Shown: positions 43,738 to 52,920 of the stretch, piece by piece | How the letters are laid out: each line of letters begins with the position of its first letter | Position numbering within the stretch: position 1 is the stretch's first letter | NCBI GenBank assembly: GCA_050486205.1 | Contig: JBJHCW010000004.1 | Span: 338,367 to 402,366 of the forward strand | Length of the DNA: 64,000 bases | Origin: PWQG01 sp050486205 | Lineage (GTDB): Bacteria > Pseudomonadota > Gammaproteobacteria > Pseudomonadales > Pseudohongiellaceae | Direction of reading: 5' to 3' | Program-made: the position numbers and the translations under genes | Notes under the pieces: model-generated | What the model was told of the DNA's origin: nothing | What the model saw: the letters and a program-made list of their open reading frames with translations, nothing else | Database searches by the model: none

Positions 43738-46707
43738 ATGAGAAGCAGAAGCAGTCTCTCTGCGTCTATCCGACGCATTATCATGTTGGGGGCCGCCGCG
43801 GCAGCAGCAAGTACCGCAGTCCAGGCCCAGCAAAATGTTCCAGCCATCGAAGAAGTTGTTGTCACCGGTTCTTTCATCCGTGGCATGCCTGAAGATGGTT
43901 CAATCCCGGTAGACAGGATCACCGTGGAAGAACTCGAGCAGCGCGGTTCTCCGCCGCCGCTGGAAATGCTCAAGAGCCTCAGCTACATGGCAGGCATCGT
44001 GGGCGAAAGCAACCCGTTCACCTCCGGCCGCGGTCAGGCCTCTGAAGGCTCCGCCTCCATCAACCTGCGTGGTTTTGGCGCTGCACGTACACTTGTGCTG
44101 TTGAACGGCCGTCGTCTGCCGACCGGTGATGCAAACCGTTTGCCGAGCAATGCCATCCAGCGCGTTGAAGTGCTCAAGGACGGCGGCGCGGTAACCTACG
44201 GATCCGATGCCATTGGTGGTGTGGTCAACTATATTACCCGTACAGACTTTGACGGACTGGAAATCACCGGCGATTATCGTGGCGTCAGCAATTCCGACGG
44301 TGACTACAATATCGGCGCGGTATGGGGCAACAACTGGGGCAATTCCGATTTCTTTGTCTCAGCCAACTACTACCACCGATCGCCACTGCTCACGCGCGAT
44401 CGTGACTGGGCCATTCGTGACTACGAGACCAACCCCGAAGGTGGTTGGACCACCGGCTCAAGCCCTGGTGCCTATGGCCAACTCGGTTTTGTGGGTGGTG
44501 CACCGGGCCTGGTGCGTTTTGTTGATCCGTCCTGTACCGATTTTGGTGGCGTGCAGACGAACCTGGATGGTGTACCTGATGCTAACGGCGTACAGTGCCG
44601 AACACAGTTTACCCAGTGGGATCAGATCGTTGACGAGCAGGATACCTACCAGCTCTACGGCCAGTTCAATCACAGCTTCGGCAACAACACAGACCTGCAC
44701 GTGGAAGCGCTTTATGCCTTCACCGACGTGCCTTATACCAATATCACCCCATCGTTCACCACTAGCCGCAATATCACCAGCACCGTGAACCCGGGTGGCC
44801 TGAGCCAGACTTCGGCCTTCCGTGACCCTTCAGCGGGTCCAATCTTCCGGGTGCCAGGTGCCAACCCCGGCCTGCAAGGCATGCAGGACACCTATGGTGC
44901 AGATTTTGGTGTGCCTGGCGCTTTGACGCCTGATGCGCATATCATCATCAACCAGTGGCGTCCGTTCCTGGCTGGCGGCAACCCGATGTTTGACTATGCC
45001 GAGTCGCATCAGTTCCGTCGCCGTGACAGCGCCCGGGTTTCTGCCGAGCTCACGGGTGACCTGACACCAACGATGGGCTACACGACGTCCCTGACTTATG
45101 GTCGCGCGAGCAACGAGCGTCGTGAGTACGACATCTCCACTGGTAAACTGCAACTGGGTCTGCGTGGTCTGGGTGGTGAAGGCTGTAACACAGGCCTTGG
45201 CACGCCGGACTTCCAGGAAGGTACACCTGGCGAAGGTGCATGTCAGTGGTTCAATCCGTTCTCCAACGCGATTCCGGGCAACCCGCTGACTGGTTGGGTG
45301 AATCCGAACTTCGATCCGGCAGTTGAAAACTCGGCAGAACTGGTGTCCTGGATGACAGATCAGCACCGCAACAAGTCCACCTCGGAAGTCAGCGAGTTCA
45401 ACTTTGTTGTTGATGGTGATCTGCCCCTGGATTTCGGCGCCGGCATGGCGAGTTATGCCACCGGCTTTCAGTATCGATATGAAACCAACACCAGCCGATA
45501 CAACCAGTTTGCGAGTTGGGATGCCAATCCCTGTCCGGACACACCAATCACCGGTGCCACCAACTGTCAGCCCAGCCCGGAAAGCCCGTACAACTTCCTG
45601 GCGACATATGAGCCGACATCACTGAATCGTGACATCTATGCCGTTTTCGGCGAAGTGTTCCTGCCCATTACCGACGACTTCACAGCGCAGATCGCCGCAC
45701 GCTTTGAAGACTACGGCAGCCAGGGCGGCAACAGCTTTGATCCGAATATCCGTCTGCGTTGGCAGGCCACGGACATGGTCGCGTTCCGAGCTTCGGCCGG
45801 CACAACGTTCCGTGCGCCACCACAGGCTTCTTTGATCGAGCGTGAGAGCACGGCGTTTGCCAACGTGCTGGGCAGCAACCGTCCGGTAAGCAGTGTTGGT
45901 AATCCCGATCTGAGCCCGGAAGAGTCCACCAACTACAACGTTGGTGTGCTGCTTGATGGTGACGCGTGGCGCGCCTCTGTTGACTACTGGCGTTTCGAGA
46001 TCGATAACATTCTCACCACAGAGCCATTGAACGGCATTCTGAACTCAGTGTTCCCTGGTGGCGCGACTGGCCCGAACAACTGTGCCACGGTAGGCCAGGA
46101 GTTCCTGGATCGCTACTTTGTGTTCACGGATGGTGAGTGCAGTGTCAACAACATCCTGAACGTACGTACCTATGCCATCAACGGTGCCGGTTTTACCAAT
46201 GACGGCATTGACATGATGGGTGAGTACACCTGGTATGATGTTGCCCAGGGCGCTCTGACAGCTGGCGCCAGCGCTACATGGATCAACCAGTACAAAACTG
46301 ATGATCTGGTCATCAACGGTGAAGTGATGGAGCAGGGTTTCGACGGTGCGGGTTACTTCAATCTGCAGACAACACTGGCTCCGCTGCCCAAGTGGCGTGG
46401 TTCTGCATACCTGAACTACAACCTGCTCAATACCAACTTCCGTTGGACTACGCAGTATATTGATGGTTACACCGATCAGCGTAACATCTTTGACGGTGTC
46501 AGCGCACAAGGACGTCACATCAGCTCCTGGACCACACACAACCTGACTGTGCGTCATGAACTGAACGAGCGATTGTCATTTACGGCTTCCGTCGACAACG
46601 TGCTTGATGCGGATCCGCCATTTGCTCGTACCGAAATCAACTATGATGCTGTTACCCATACACCCATGGGTCGCACATTCAAGTTGGGCGCGCGCATGAC
46701 CTTCTGA
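43738..46707 (+). CDS. TonB-dependent outer membrane receptor
   Basis: A 989-residue receptor. A signal peptide ends near residue 30 (STAVQAQQ). EEVVVTGSFIRGMPEDG begins the TonB box and plug; the plug continues with SINLRGFGAARTLVLLNGRR and RVEVLKDGGAVTYGSDAIGG, followed by VVNYITR. The 22-strand barrel follows, ending in GRTFKLGARMTF with a terminal Phe. The length and plug match the large receptor class used for carbohydrates, peptides or cofactors by marine gammaproteobacteria; the substrate is unknown. GGGGAG lies seven bases before the ATG. The gene is followed by a strong terminator and converges on the cytochrome-quinoprotein fusion. Confidence 0.93.
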   Translation: MRSRSSLSASIRRIIMLGAAAAAASTAVQAQQNVPAIEEVVVTGSFIRGMPEDGSIPVDRITVEELEQRGSPPPLEMLKSLSYMAGIVGESNPFTSGRGQASEGSASINLRGFGAARTLVLLNGRRLPTGDANRLPSNAIQRVEVLKDGGAVTYGSDAIGGVVNYITRTDFDGLEITGDYRGVSNSDGDYNIGAVWGNNWGNSDFFVSANYYHRSPLLTRDRDWAIRDYETNPEGGWTTGSSPGAYGQLGFVGGAPGLVRFVDPSCTDFGGVQTNLDGVPDANGVQCRTQFTQWDQIVDEQDTYQLYGQFNHSFGNNTDLHVEALYAFTDVPYTNITPSFTTSRNITSTVNPGGLSQTSAFRDPSAGPIFRVPGANPGLQGMQDTYGADFGVPGALTPDAHIIINQWRPFLAGGNPMFDYAESHQFRRRDSARVSAELTGDLTPTMGYTTSLTYGRASNERREYDISTGKLQLGLRGLGGEGCNTGLGTPDFQEGTPGEGACQWFNPFSNAIPGNPLTGWVNPNFDPAVENSAELVSWMTDQHRNKSTSEVSEFNFVVDGDLPLDFGAGMASYATGFQYRYETNTSRYNQFASWDANPCPDTPITGATNCQPSPESPYNFLATYEPTSLNRDIYAVFGEVFLPITDDFTAQIAARFEDYGSQGGNSFDPNIRLRWQATDMVAFRASAGTTFRAPPQASLIERESTAFANVLGSNRPVSSVGNPDLSPEESTNYNVGVLLDGDAWRASVDYWRFEIDNILTTEPLNGILNSVFPGGATGPNNCATVGQEFLDRYFVFTDGECSVNNILNVRTYAINGAGFTNDGIDMMGEYTWYDVAQGALTAGASATWINQYKTDDLVINGEVMEQGFDGAGYFNLQTTLAPLPKWRGSAYLNYNLLNTNFRWTTQYIDGYTDQRNIFDGVSAQGRHISSWTTHNLTVRHELNERLSFTASVDNVLDADPPFARTEINYDAVTHTPMGRTFKLGARMTF

Positions 46708-46765
46708 TACAGGGATGCAGAGGATAAACTGCCGCGCCGGTCTGTTCGGGCGGCAGTTGGCAAAG

Positions 46766-46799
46766 AAAAGGGGCACTTGTTACAGGTGCCCCTTTTTTT
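46766..46799 (+). terminator. Rho-independent terminator after the TonB-dependent receptor
   Basis: AAAAGGGGCAC pairs with GTGCCCCTTTT across a 9-base loop, and a T7 run ends the element. It is about 60 bases after the receptor stop. The A-run on its left makes it usable from the opposite strand for the gene ending at 46827. Confidence 0.88.
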
Positions 46800-46826
46800 G
46801 TCGTGGCAATTTCCAGTGGCAAGTTC

Positions 46827-48977
46827 CTATGGCAGGCGGAATACATAAACAGCGTTGCCACTGCGTGGTGGCTGGATCTCCGGCGTCACTACCCGGGGTA
46901 CCATACGGGGACTGGTGCCGCCGTTGGCCGCGGTAACGGCAATGTACTGCACACCATCAATGCTGAAGGTCAGTGGGTGGCCCTGCACAGCAGTGCCCAG
47001 GCGTGTCTGCCACAGCACGTCGCCGGTTTCTGCGTCGTGGGCACGAAAGTAACGGTCCAGGTCGCCCGCAAAGGCCAGCCCGCCGGCAGTGGAGAGTACA
47101 CCGGTGATGAATGATGCACGTTGCTCGAAGCTCCAGACCTCTTCCAGGGTGTCCACGTCATAGGCAGCCAGTTTACCGACATTGCCGTCAGTGCCAGGCA
47201 TTTCATGAAAGCGTCGGTTCGAGGCGAGCCCGCCTGAGCCTTCCACCAGTTCCACGGCGCGGGCGCGATTGTCCAGGCAGGTCTGGCTCAGCGGGGCAAT
47301 CATCAGGCCGGCGGGTGGGTAATAACTCATGGAGTGCCAGTTCTTGCCGCCGGCACTGCTCGGGCAACCATAGATCCATTCGTCCAGCTGTGCGTTGACG
47401 ATGTCTTCCCGGTAAATGACGGCGCCGGTCTCGCGATCAATGTGAGAGAAAATGTTCTGATAGACCGTTTCGCCGTAGCCCAGGAATTCACCGGTCTCCC
47501 TGTCGTTCTTCCACAGAATCCCGTGCTTGCCCAGTGACAGCACCAGTTTGCGATCACCGCGATCGATCAGCACCCGTTCATAGACTTCGTCCAGATCCAG
47601 TGCCTCGCCGGGTACGTGCTGGAAGTGCCAGACCAGTTCGCCGGTGTCGATGTCCAGGGCAATGGTGGCATTGGTATACAGTCCGGCATCATGGATGGAC
47701 ATGTGCCGGCTCGGTGGCGCCCAGGGTTTGGCCTGGGCCACACCCCAGTAAGTCAGGCGCAGCGCCGGATCATAACTGCCAGTGATCCATGTCTCCCCGC
47801 CGGCGCGAAACAGATCATCCAGATCACCCCAGGTGTCACCGCCGGGTTCATCAGCCCTGGCGATGGTGTTGAACTGCCAGCGCTTTTCACCGGTGTCAGC
47901 ATCCCAGGCGCTGACAAAGCAGTCTTCCTCTATGTAGCGTGCGCAGCCGGCGAGCCCCACGATGACCATGCCATCGGCCACCAATGGCCCGCTGGAGTTG
48001 GCAAAACCTTTTTCCGGGTCGGCAATCTGCTTCTCCCATAACAGCTCACCGGTGCCGGCATGCAGCGCCAGCAGGCGAGCATCGGTAGTGGCCTGAAAGA
48101 CCTTGTCATCGTACAGGGCAATATTGCGCATGCTGTTGCGGTCATTCGGGCCGGCCGCATGTTCCCAGATCAGCTCTCCGCTGCGGGCATCCAGGGCCTG
48201 GATGTTGTTGCCGGTGTTGATCAGGTACATCACGCCGTTGTAGACCAGCGGTGCTGGTTGTGAATCGCCTTCGTGCATGTTCCACACCCATTCCAGCTGC
48301 AATGTGCCAACATTGTTGCGATTGACCTGATCAAGCGTCGAATGGCTCCAGGCCTGGGGGTTGCCGCGGAACATCAGCCAGTCTTGTGCCGGTGGATTGT
48401 GCAGTCGATCCCGATCCAGCGGCACAAAGTCCGTTACTGAACCGCTGACCAGGAGACCGGTTTCGTCGCTGCCGCGCGGCATGGCACTGGCGGGGAACAG
48501 CGCACCATCGGTGACCACCTGCTCTCCGATGATCCAGCGCGCGTCAGCACCCAGCTCGGTGTTGCTGTCGGGAATGCTGTTTCGTTGCAGCAGGTAGGCG
48601 ACCACACGGTCGACGTCGGACATCGGCATCCGGTCGCCATCCGGCGGCATGGTCTCGCGAACCAGCTGGTGCAGCTCGCTTGCCGGACGATTGCCCCAGC
48701 GTTGGAGAAACGCCTCGCCGGTCAGTGCGTCGGCCAGGGTGGTGCCGGTCAGCGCCTGGCCGTGACAGGCGGCACACTGGCGCTCGTAAATGCCACTGCC
48801 GGCACTGGCTTGTGCCCGTGTGTAGGTGGCCGGTGCAGCCTCCCCGTTGGCATCAGCGTTTTCATTGTTCCGGGCATTGGTCTGTGAATTGGCAGCTGGC
48901 AGCAGGCCGGTCTGCAGGGTCAGTAGCACCAGGGCGGTGACAGCAAGTTGCCTGGCCGGCAGTAAGGCAGATGGCAT
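46827..48977 (-). CDS. Cytochrome c-PQQ dehydrogenase fusion (quinohemoprotein)
   Basis: A 716-residue periplasmic protein. The ATG at 48977 has GGAG eight bases upstream and begins a signal peptide (about 1-30). Residues about 55-140 are a cytochrome c domain with CAACH, and a methionine in ETMPPDGDRMPMSDVDRVVA as probable sixth ligand. The remaining 560 residues are a PQQ propeller: NVGTLQLEWVWNMHEGDSQP, SGELIWEHAAGPNDR, the VPGEALDLDEVYER motif and KHGILWKNDRETGEFLGYGE. The heme domain is at the N-terminus, opposite to the well-known type II alcohol dehydrogenases, where it is C-terminal. No adjacent Cys-Cys was seen. It can pass electrons internally from PQQ to heme. Confidence 0.9.
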   Translation of the reverse strand: MPSALLPARQLAVTALVLLTLQTGLLPAANSQTNARNNENADANGEAAPATYTRAQASAGSGIYERQCAACHGQALTGTTLADALTGEAFLQRWGNRPASELHQLVRETMPPDGDRMPMSDVDRVVAYLLQRNSIPDSNTELGADARWIIGEQVVTDGALFPASAMPRGSDETGLLVSGSVTDFVPLDRDRLHNPPAQDWLMFRGNPQAWSHSTLDQVNRNNVGTLQLEWVWNMHEGDSQPAPLVYNGVMYLINTGNNIQALDARSGELIWEHAAGPNDRNSMRNIALYDDKVFQATTDARLLALHAGTGELLWEKQIADPEKGFANSSGPLVADGMVIVGLAGCARYIEEDCFVSAWDADTGEKRWQFNTIARADEPGGDTWGDLDDLFRAGGETWITGSYDPALRLTYWGVAQAKPWAPPSRHMSIHDAGLYTNATIALDIDTGELVWHFQHVPGEALDLDEVYERVLIDRGDRKLVLSLGKHGILWKNDRETGEFLGYGETVYQNIFSHIDRETGAVIYREDIVNAQLDEWIYGCPSSAGGKNWHSMSYYPPAGLMIAPLSQTCLDNRARAVELVEGSGGLASNRRFHEMPGTDGNVGKLAAYDVDTLEEVWSFEQRASFITGVLSTAGGLAFAGDLDRYFRAHDAETGDVLWQTRLGTAVQGHPLTFSIDGVQYIAVTAANGGTSPRMVPRVVTPEIQPPRSGNAVYVFRLP

Positions 48978-49110
48978 AGGTGTTCTCCGGTGGGGTGACA
49001 TTATTGTTATGACCGCGACTGACCGTTACTGTAATGGATTCCGGCAAGCGAGTATATTCCCGGGCCAACAGGCACTGCTCATACAGCTCTGGTGGTGTGT
49101 CGCAGTGTGT

Positions 49111-50616
49111 TCAGAGAACGCCCTGGACCATTTCACGCCAGTCCAGGTGCGCCAGATAGACCAGCACAGTACCCGTCAGCACCACAAACTGGCTGATACG
49201 GTCGCGCAGTGCGAACACCACAGGGTCATCATCCAGCTCTCCCCGCCATGCCAGCAGCCAGATGCGGCTTATGAGGTACAACAGGAGAGGGCATATGAGC
49301 CACAGGATTTCCGGCGTGGTGTATTGAAGGCGAATGTCTTCGCTGTTGATATACAGCGCAAATACCAGCACAGCCAGAAACCCGCTGCTGCTGCCGAAGA
49401 CGGACATGATATCCAGGTCGCGCGCCAGATACCCGCGGTTGGCACTTTGCCGGATACCTGTATCACGAAGCCACGACAGCTCCGTGAAGCGTTTGACAAT
49501 GGCCAGGCTCATGAACAGGAACATGGAAAAGGCCAACAACCAGAATGACGGAATCACTGGTATGGCGGCGGCACCGGCAATGATGCGCAGCGTGTACAGT
49601 GCCCCCAGTACGATCACGTCCACCAGTACCACCTGTTTAAGCAGGAAGCTGTACAGCAGTGTGGTGACGTAGTACAGCCCCAGCACCATCAGGAAATAGA
49701 TCGGCAGAAACTGAATGGCAATGGCAACCGAGGCTGCCAGCAGCACGGGGCTGACAACCAGCCCTGTACCCAGCGACAGCTTACCGGCGGCAAAGGGGCG
49801 ATGACGTTTGCTGGGGTGCTGTCGGTCAGCTGGCAGATCCAGCAGATCGTTGAGCAGGTACACACTTGAGGCGCACAGCGAGAAGCAGATGAAGGCCAGC
49901 ATTGTCTGGGTCAGAAGTGTGGTCGAATCGTATTGTTGGACCAGCAGAAGGGGCAGGAACAGCAACAGGTTTTTTAACCACTGGTGTGGTCGCATGGCGC
50001 GCAGCAACTCGCCGGCCTTCGCCCGCGGACCGGTGCGGGCACCGTCGAAACCGGCTCGTACATTGTTGTGCAGGCGCTCCAGCCGTCGTCGGGTGGCGGC
50101 TGTGGTGTTTACCGCCAGCGCCTGCCTGGCCCGTTGCCAGATCACCAGATCCACCATGGCGTTGCCAGCATAGTCGAAGGGCGCACCGTTTTCGCAATCC
50201 AGTATGTAGGCCAGTTTCTGCTTGCCGGACAGGTTGTGGCCGCTCTGGCTGCCGGCCACATCGTCGAACAGTTCCAGATGCGTGGCCACCGCCTGAACCA
50301 GTCGCTGGTCCGAGGCGGAAATCAGTACAAGGCGTCGCCCCTTACTTTTCTGGCGATCGAGATGGCGCAACAGTTTTTCATTATAGGGAAGCAGATCAGC
50401 GCGAATATTCACCCGGCGGGCGATCTGTGCTTTCAGCGCCGCTTTTCCGCGCAGCAACCAGAACGGCATCAGCATCAGGTAAAAGGGATTCTTCTTCAGC
50501 AGTGCCAGAAACGACTCCAGCAGCAAGTCGCTCTGGATCAGCGTGCCGTCCAGATCCACATACAGTGTGGCTGGCTGTTGCATGTCCGGCAGCTGTTGGA
50601 TGATCTGTTTTGTCAC
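49111..50616 (-). CDS. HAD phosphatase-UbiA prenyltransferase fusion (polyprenyl-phosphate phosphoribosyltransferase-like)
   Basis: A 501-residue fusion. Residues 15-200 are a HAD hydrolase with DLDGT (nucleophile D21, acid D23) and later KSKGRRLVLISASDQRLVQA. From about 205 a UbiA-type membrane enzyme has some eight helices and the prenyl/Mg site NDLLDLPADRQHPSKRHRP, close to the mycobacterial Rv3806c type that moves phosphoribose to decaprenyl phosphate. The HAD part could remove the 5-phosphate, the step done by a separate phosphatase in mycobacteria. It is the last gene of a three-gene operon after DprE1- and DprE2-like genes (13-base gap). HAD-UbiA fusions of this sort also occur in rhizobial NoeC-type arabinosylation systems. 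Confidence 0.88.
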   Translation of the reverse strand: MTKQIIQQLPDMQQPATLYVDLDGTLIQSDLLLESFLALLKKNPFYLMLMPFWLLRGKAALKAQIARRVNIRADLLPYNEKLLRHLDRQKSKGRRLVLISASDQRLVQAVATHLELFDDVAGSQSGHNLSGKQKLAYILDCENGAPFDYAGNAMVDLVIWQRARQALAVNTTAATRRRLERLHNNVRAGFDGARTGPRAKAGELLRAMRPHQWLKNLLLFLPLLLVQQYDSTTLLTQTMLAFICFSLCASSVYLLNDLLDLPADRQHPSKRHRPFAAGKLSLGTGLVVSPVLLAASVAIAIQFLPIYFLMVLGLYYVTTLLYSFLLKQVVLVDVIVLGALYTLRIIAGAAAIPVIPSFWLLAFSMFLFMSLAIVKRFTELSWLRDTGIRQSANRGYLARDLDIMSVFGSSSGFLAVLVFALYINSEDIRLQYTTPEILWLICPLLLYLISRIWLLAWRGELDDDPVVFALRDRISQFVVLTGTVLVYLAHLDWREMVQGVL

Positions 50617-50629
50617 GATGATCGCTTTG

Positions 50630-51367
50630 TCACAATGAAAGTCGTTTGAACAGCGCTTCGGGAATGCTACGGATCACCAGCATGATCCAGCGCCAGAACC
50701 AGGGGGCGTAAAGGGTATTGCGTTGTCGTGACACGCCTCGCTGGATGATTCCGGCCACATTCTCCGGTGTGGACCACAGGGGACCTTTGCGAAAAGCCGT
50801 GGTCATGGGTGTGTCAACAAAGCCGGGACGGATCTCCATGACGTGCACGCCGCTGCCGTGCAGACTGGCTCGCAGACCCTGCAGGTAGGTGGACACGGCG
50901 GCCTTGGCGCTGCCGTAGATGTAATTGGATGCCCGTCCACGTTCCCCTGCCACCGATGTGATCACCGCAATGCAGCCGCTTTGTTGTTGCTGAAAAACGG
51001 GAGCGAGTTGGCACAAGAGCGCAATGGTGCCCAGGGTATTGGTCTGTATTACTTCGGCAATTGCCGGGTAGTTATGTTCGCAGCGCTTCTGGCCCGGCAG
51101 AGTGCCATGGCAGATCAGCGCCAGATCCAGAGTCCCCAGGGCATCGCATGCCTGACGGATAATGTCGCCATGCAATTCGGTGTCATTGACATCAAGCACG
51201 GCTGAGTGCACAGCACCTGCCCCGCGCAGCAACAGGTCCTGCTTTTGCTCCTCCAGTGCTGCGGCGTTGCGTGCCACCAGAAACAGCGAGCAACCGGCCT
51301 GGGCATAAAGACGCGCAGTGGCTTGCGCAATGGCAGAGCAGGCGCCGATGAGCAGAATTGTTTTCAA
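50630..51367 (-). CDS. dprE2: DprE2-like decaprenylphosphoryl-2-keto-ribose reductase (SDR)
   Basis: A 245-residue short-chain dehydrogenase. The cofactor loop is GACSAIAQATARLYAQAG, the NAG-equivalent strand is LALICHGTLPGQK, and the active site is ITSVAGERGRASNYIYGSAK with Ser, Tyr and Lys in place. SVAGERGRASNYIYGSAKA is close to the corresponding stretch of mycobacterial DprE2. A C-terminal hydrophobic region (YAPWFWRWIMLVIRSIPEAL) suggests membrane association. With the DprE1-like enzyme it would complete the epimerisation of polyprenyl-phosphoryl ribose to arabinose. Gaps are 55 bases to dprE1 and 13 to the HAD-UbiA gene. Confidence 0.85.
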   Translation of the reverse strand: MKTILLIGACSAIAQATARLYAQAGCSLFLVARNAAALEEQKQDLLLRGAGAVHSAVLDVNDTELHGDIIRQACDALGTLDLALICHGTLPGQKRCEHNYPAIAEVIQTNTLGTIALLCQLAPVFQQQQSGCIAVITSVAGERGRASNYIYGSAKAAVSTYLQGLRASLHGSGVHVMEIRPGFVDTPMTTAFRKGPLWSTPENVAGIIQRGVSRQRNTLYAPWFWRWIMLVIRSIPEALFKRLSL

Positions 51368-51422
51368 GGCGCATTCCCCTCAGCGCGGTGTATTCCCGAC
51401 TCTGTTACAGACTCTGGCGCCA

Positions 51423-52850
51423 TTACAGACCCAACCGCTGCGATTGTAACGAATTGAAGCGGGTGTTTGCACCCGAGGACTCACGCAGTGCAACAAACGC
51501 CTGCCAATCCGGATAGCTGGCACGAAACACTGCCTTGTCCATACGGGCATCCTTGGCCAGGTAAAGTCGACCGCCGAAGTGCAGCACACGTTTGTCCAGC
51601 TCTTCGAGCAGTGGCAACAGGTCTGGCTGATACCTGAAATCAAGTGCCAGGGTGTAACCGGCCATGGGAAAGGACAGCAGGTTGTTGTTTGCCGGTCCCA
51701 GGCGCTTGAGTACGCTGAGAAACGAGCCCTTGCCAGCCGCTGTCACCCGCTCCAGTATGTCGCGCATTCCTTCCAGTGCTGTGGTCTCTGGCAACACGAA
51801 CTGGTATTGCAGAAATCCGCGGCGCCCGTATAACCGGTGCCAGTGTCCGATGCGGTCCAGCGGAAAGAAAAACCCCTGCCACGGCATGTACTGCTCGCTG
51901 CCCCGCGATCGGCGGGCGCTCATGTGATAGTAGGCGGCATTGAAGGTGCGCATGCTGTATCGGTTCAGCAGCATAGCCGGTGTTGTGAAAGGCATGTCAA
52001 ACAGGCGATTGTCCCATTGCTCCGCACCGGCTGGCCGTTTCTTGTCGCCTGGCGGTTTGTTTACGCCTGGCAGAGGCACCGCGGTGTCATCAGCGTCGAC
52101 ATGTTCGCCAAGGAACAACAGGCTACGGCCCAGCGAGCGCCCCGTTGCCATGCAGTCCAGCCAGGCCACACTGTAGGTGCTGTCGCTGCGCGCCGTGATC
52201 AGATGGAAGGTCTGCTCAAGATCGTCTGCCTGCAGGGTCTGCTGACGAATCATCGGGCTGGTGATGCGTTGCAGTTTCAGAACCGCTGAGGTGATGATGC
52301 CAGTCAGTCCCATGCCGCCGCAGCTGGCATGAAACAGGGCGCTGTTTTCCGAACGCGAGCAGTTGTGCGTCTGCCCACCGGCGTCCATCAATACAAAGGA
52401 CACGATATGTTCGCTGAAACAGCCACTGCGATGATGGTTCTTGCCGTGCACATCGCTGGCGATGGCGCCACCAACACTCACCTGCGCTGTGCCTGGCACT
52501 ACCGGAAGAAACCAGCCACGTGGCACCAGCAGGCGGAGTAGCACAGCCAGTGTCACACCGGCAGCGCAGTGCAGCAGGCCTTCGGTTTCGTCCAATGCAA
52601 GCAGCGCATCCAGCCGGGACGTCTGCAACAGTTGGTCGGCCAGCGCGCTGTCGCCGTAGCTGCGGCCCTGGCCGCGGGCTATGCCAACAAAGTCTGGCGG
52701 CAGGGTGTTGCTCAGCAGCGCCGCGTGGCTGGCCGGTGTGAACAGCCGCGCCTGTGTGACCGGGAAGCGTCCCCAGCCCGCAACCGGGTGGCGATTCACG
52801 TTGGCGGCTGATGTGTCCGGGCTGGTATGCTTGTTGTCCATGCCGGGCAT
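51423..52850 (-). CDS. dprE1: DprE1-like FAD-dependent decaprenylphosphoryl-ribose oxidase
   Basis: A 475-residue flavoprotein. Near the N-terminus it has GWGRFP, then ARGQGRSYGDSAL (FAD pyrophosphate loop) and DVHGKNHHRSGCFSEHIVSF. In the C-terminal half LSVLKRLGPANNNLLSFPMA, followed by GYTLALDF, and then ELDKRVLHFGGRLYLAKDAR match DprE1, including the active-site Lys preceding the LGP motif. It oxidises the 2'-OH of polyprenyl-phosphoryl ribose. It starts the operon. The start is uncertain: the ATG at 52850 (MPGMDNKH) is preferred over a GTG at 52916; no clear ribosome site is seen for either. It faces away from the inositol monophosphatase gene. Confidence 0.88.
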   Translation of the reverse strand: MPGMDNKHTSPDTSAANVNRHPVAGWGRFPVTQARLFTPASHAALLSNTLPPDFVGIARGQGRSYGDSALADQLLQTSRLDALLALDETEGLLHCAAGVTLAVLLRLLVPRGWFLPVVPGTAQVSVGGAIASDVHGKNHHRSGCFSEHIVSFVLMDAGGQTHNCSRSENSALFHASCGGMGLTGIITSAVLKLQRITSPMIRQQTLQADDLEQTFHLITARSDSTYSVAWLDCMATGRSLGRSLLFLGEHVDADDTAVPLPGVNKPPGDKKRPAGAEQWDNRLFDMPFTTPAMLLNRYSMRTFNAAYYHMSARRSRGSEQYMPWQGFFFPLDRIGHWHRLYGRRGFLQYQFVLPETTALEGMRDILERVTAAGKGSFLSVLKRLGPANNNLLSFPMAGYTLALDFRYQPDLLPLLEELDKRVLHFGGRLYLAKDARMDKAVFRASYPDWQAFVALRESSGANTRFNSLQSQRLGL

Positions 52851-52920
52851 GATACACGAAGCCAATGCAGGAAAACTGCGTGTACGATTCCGCCCTGCAT
52901 AAAAACCGGGGAGCACTCAA

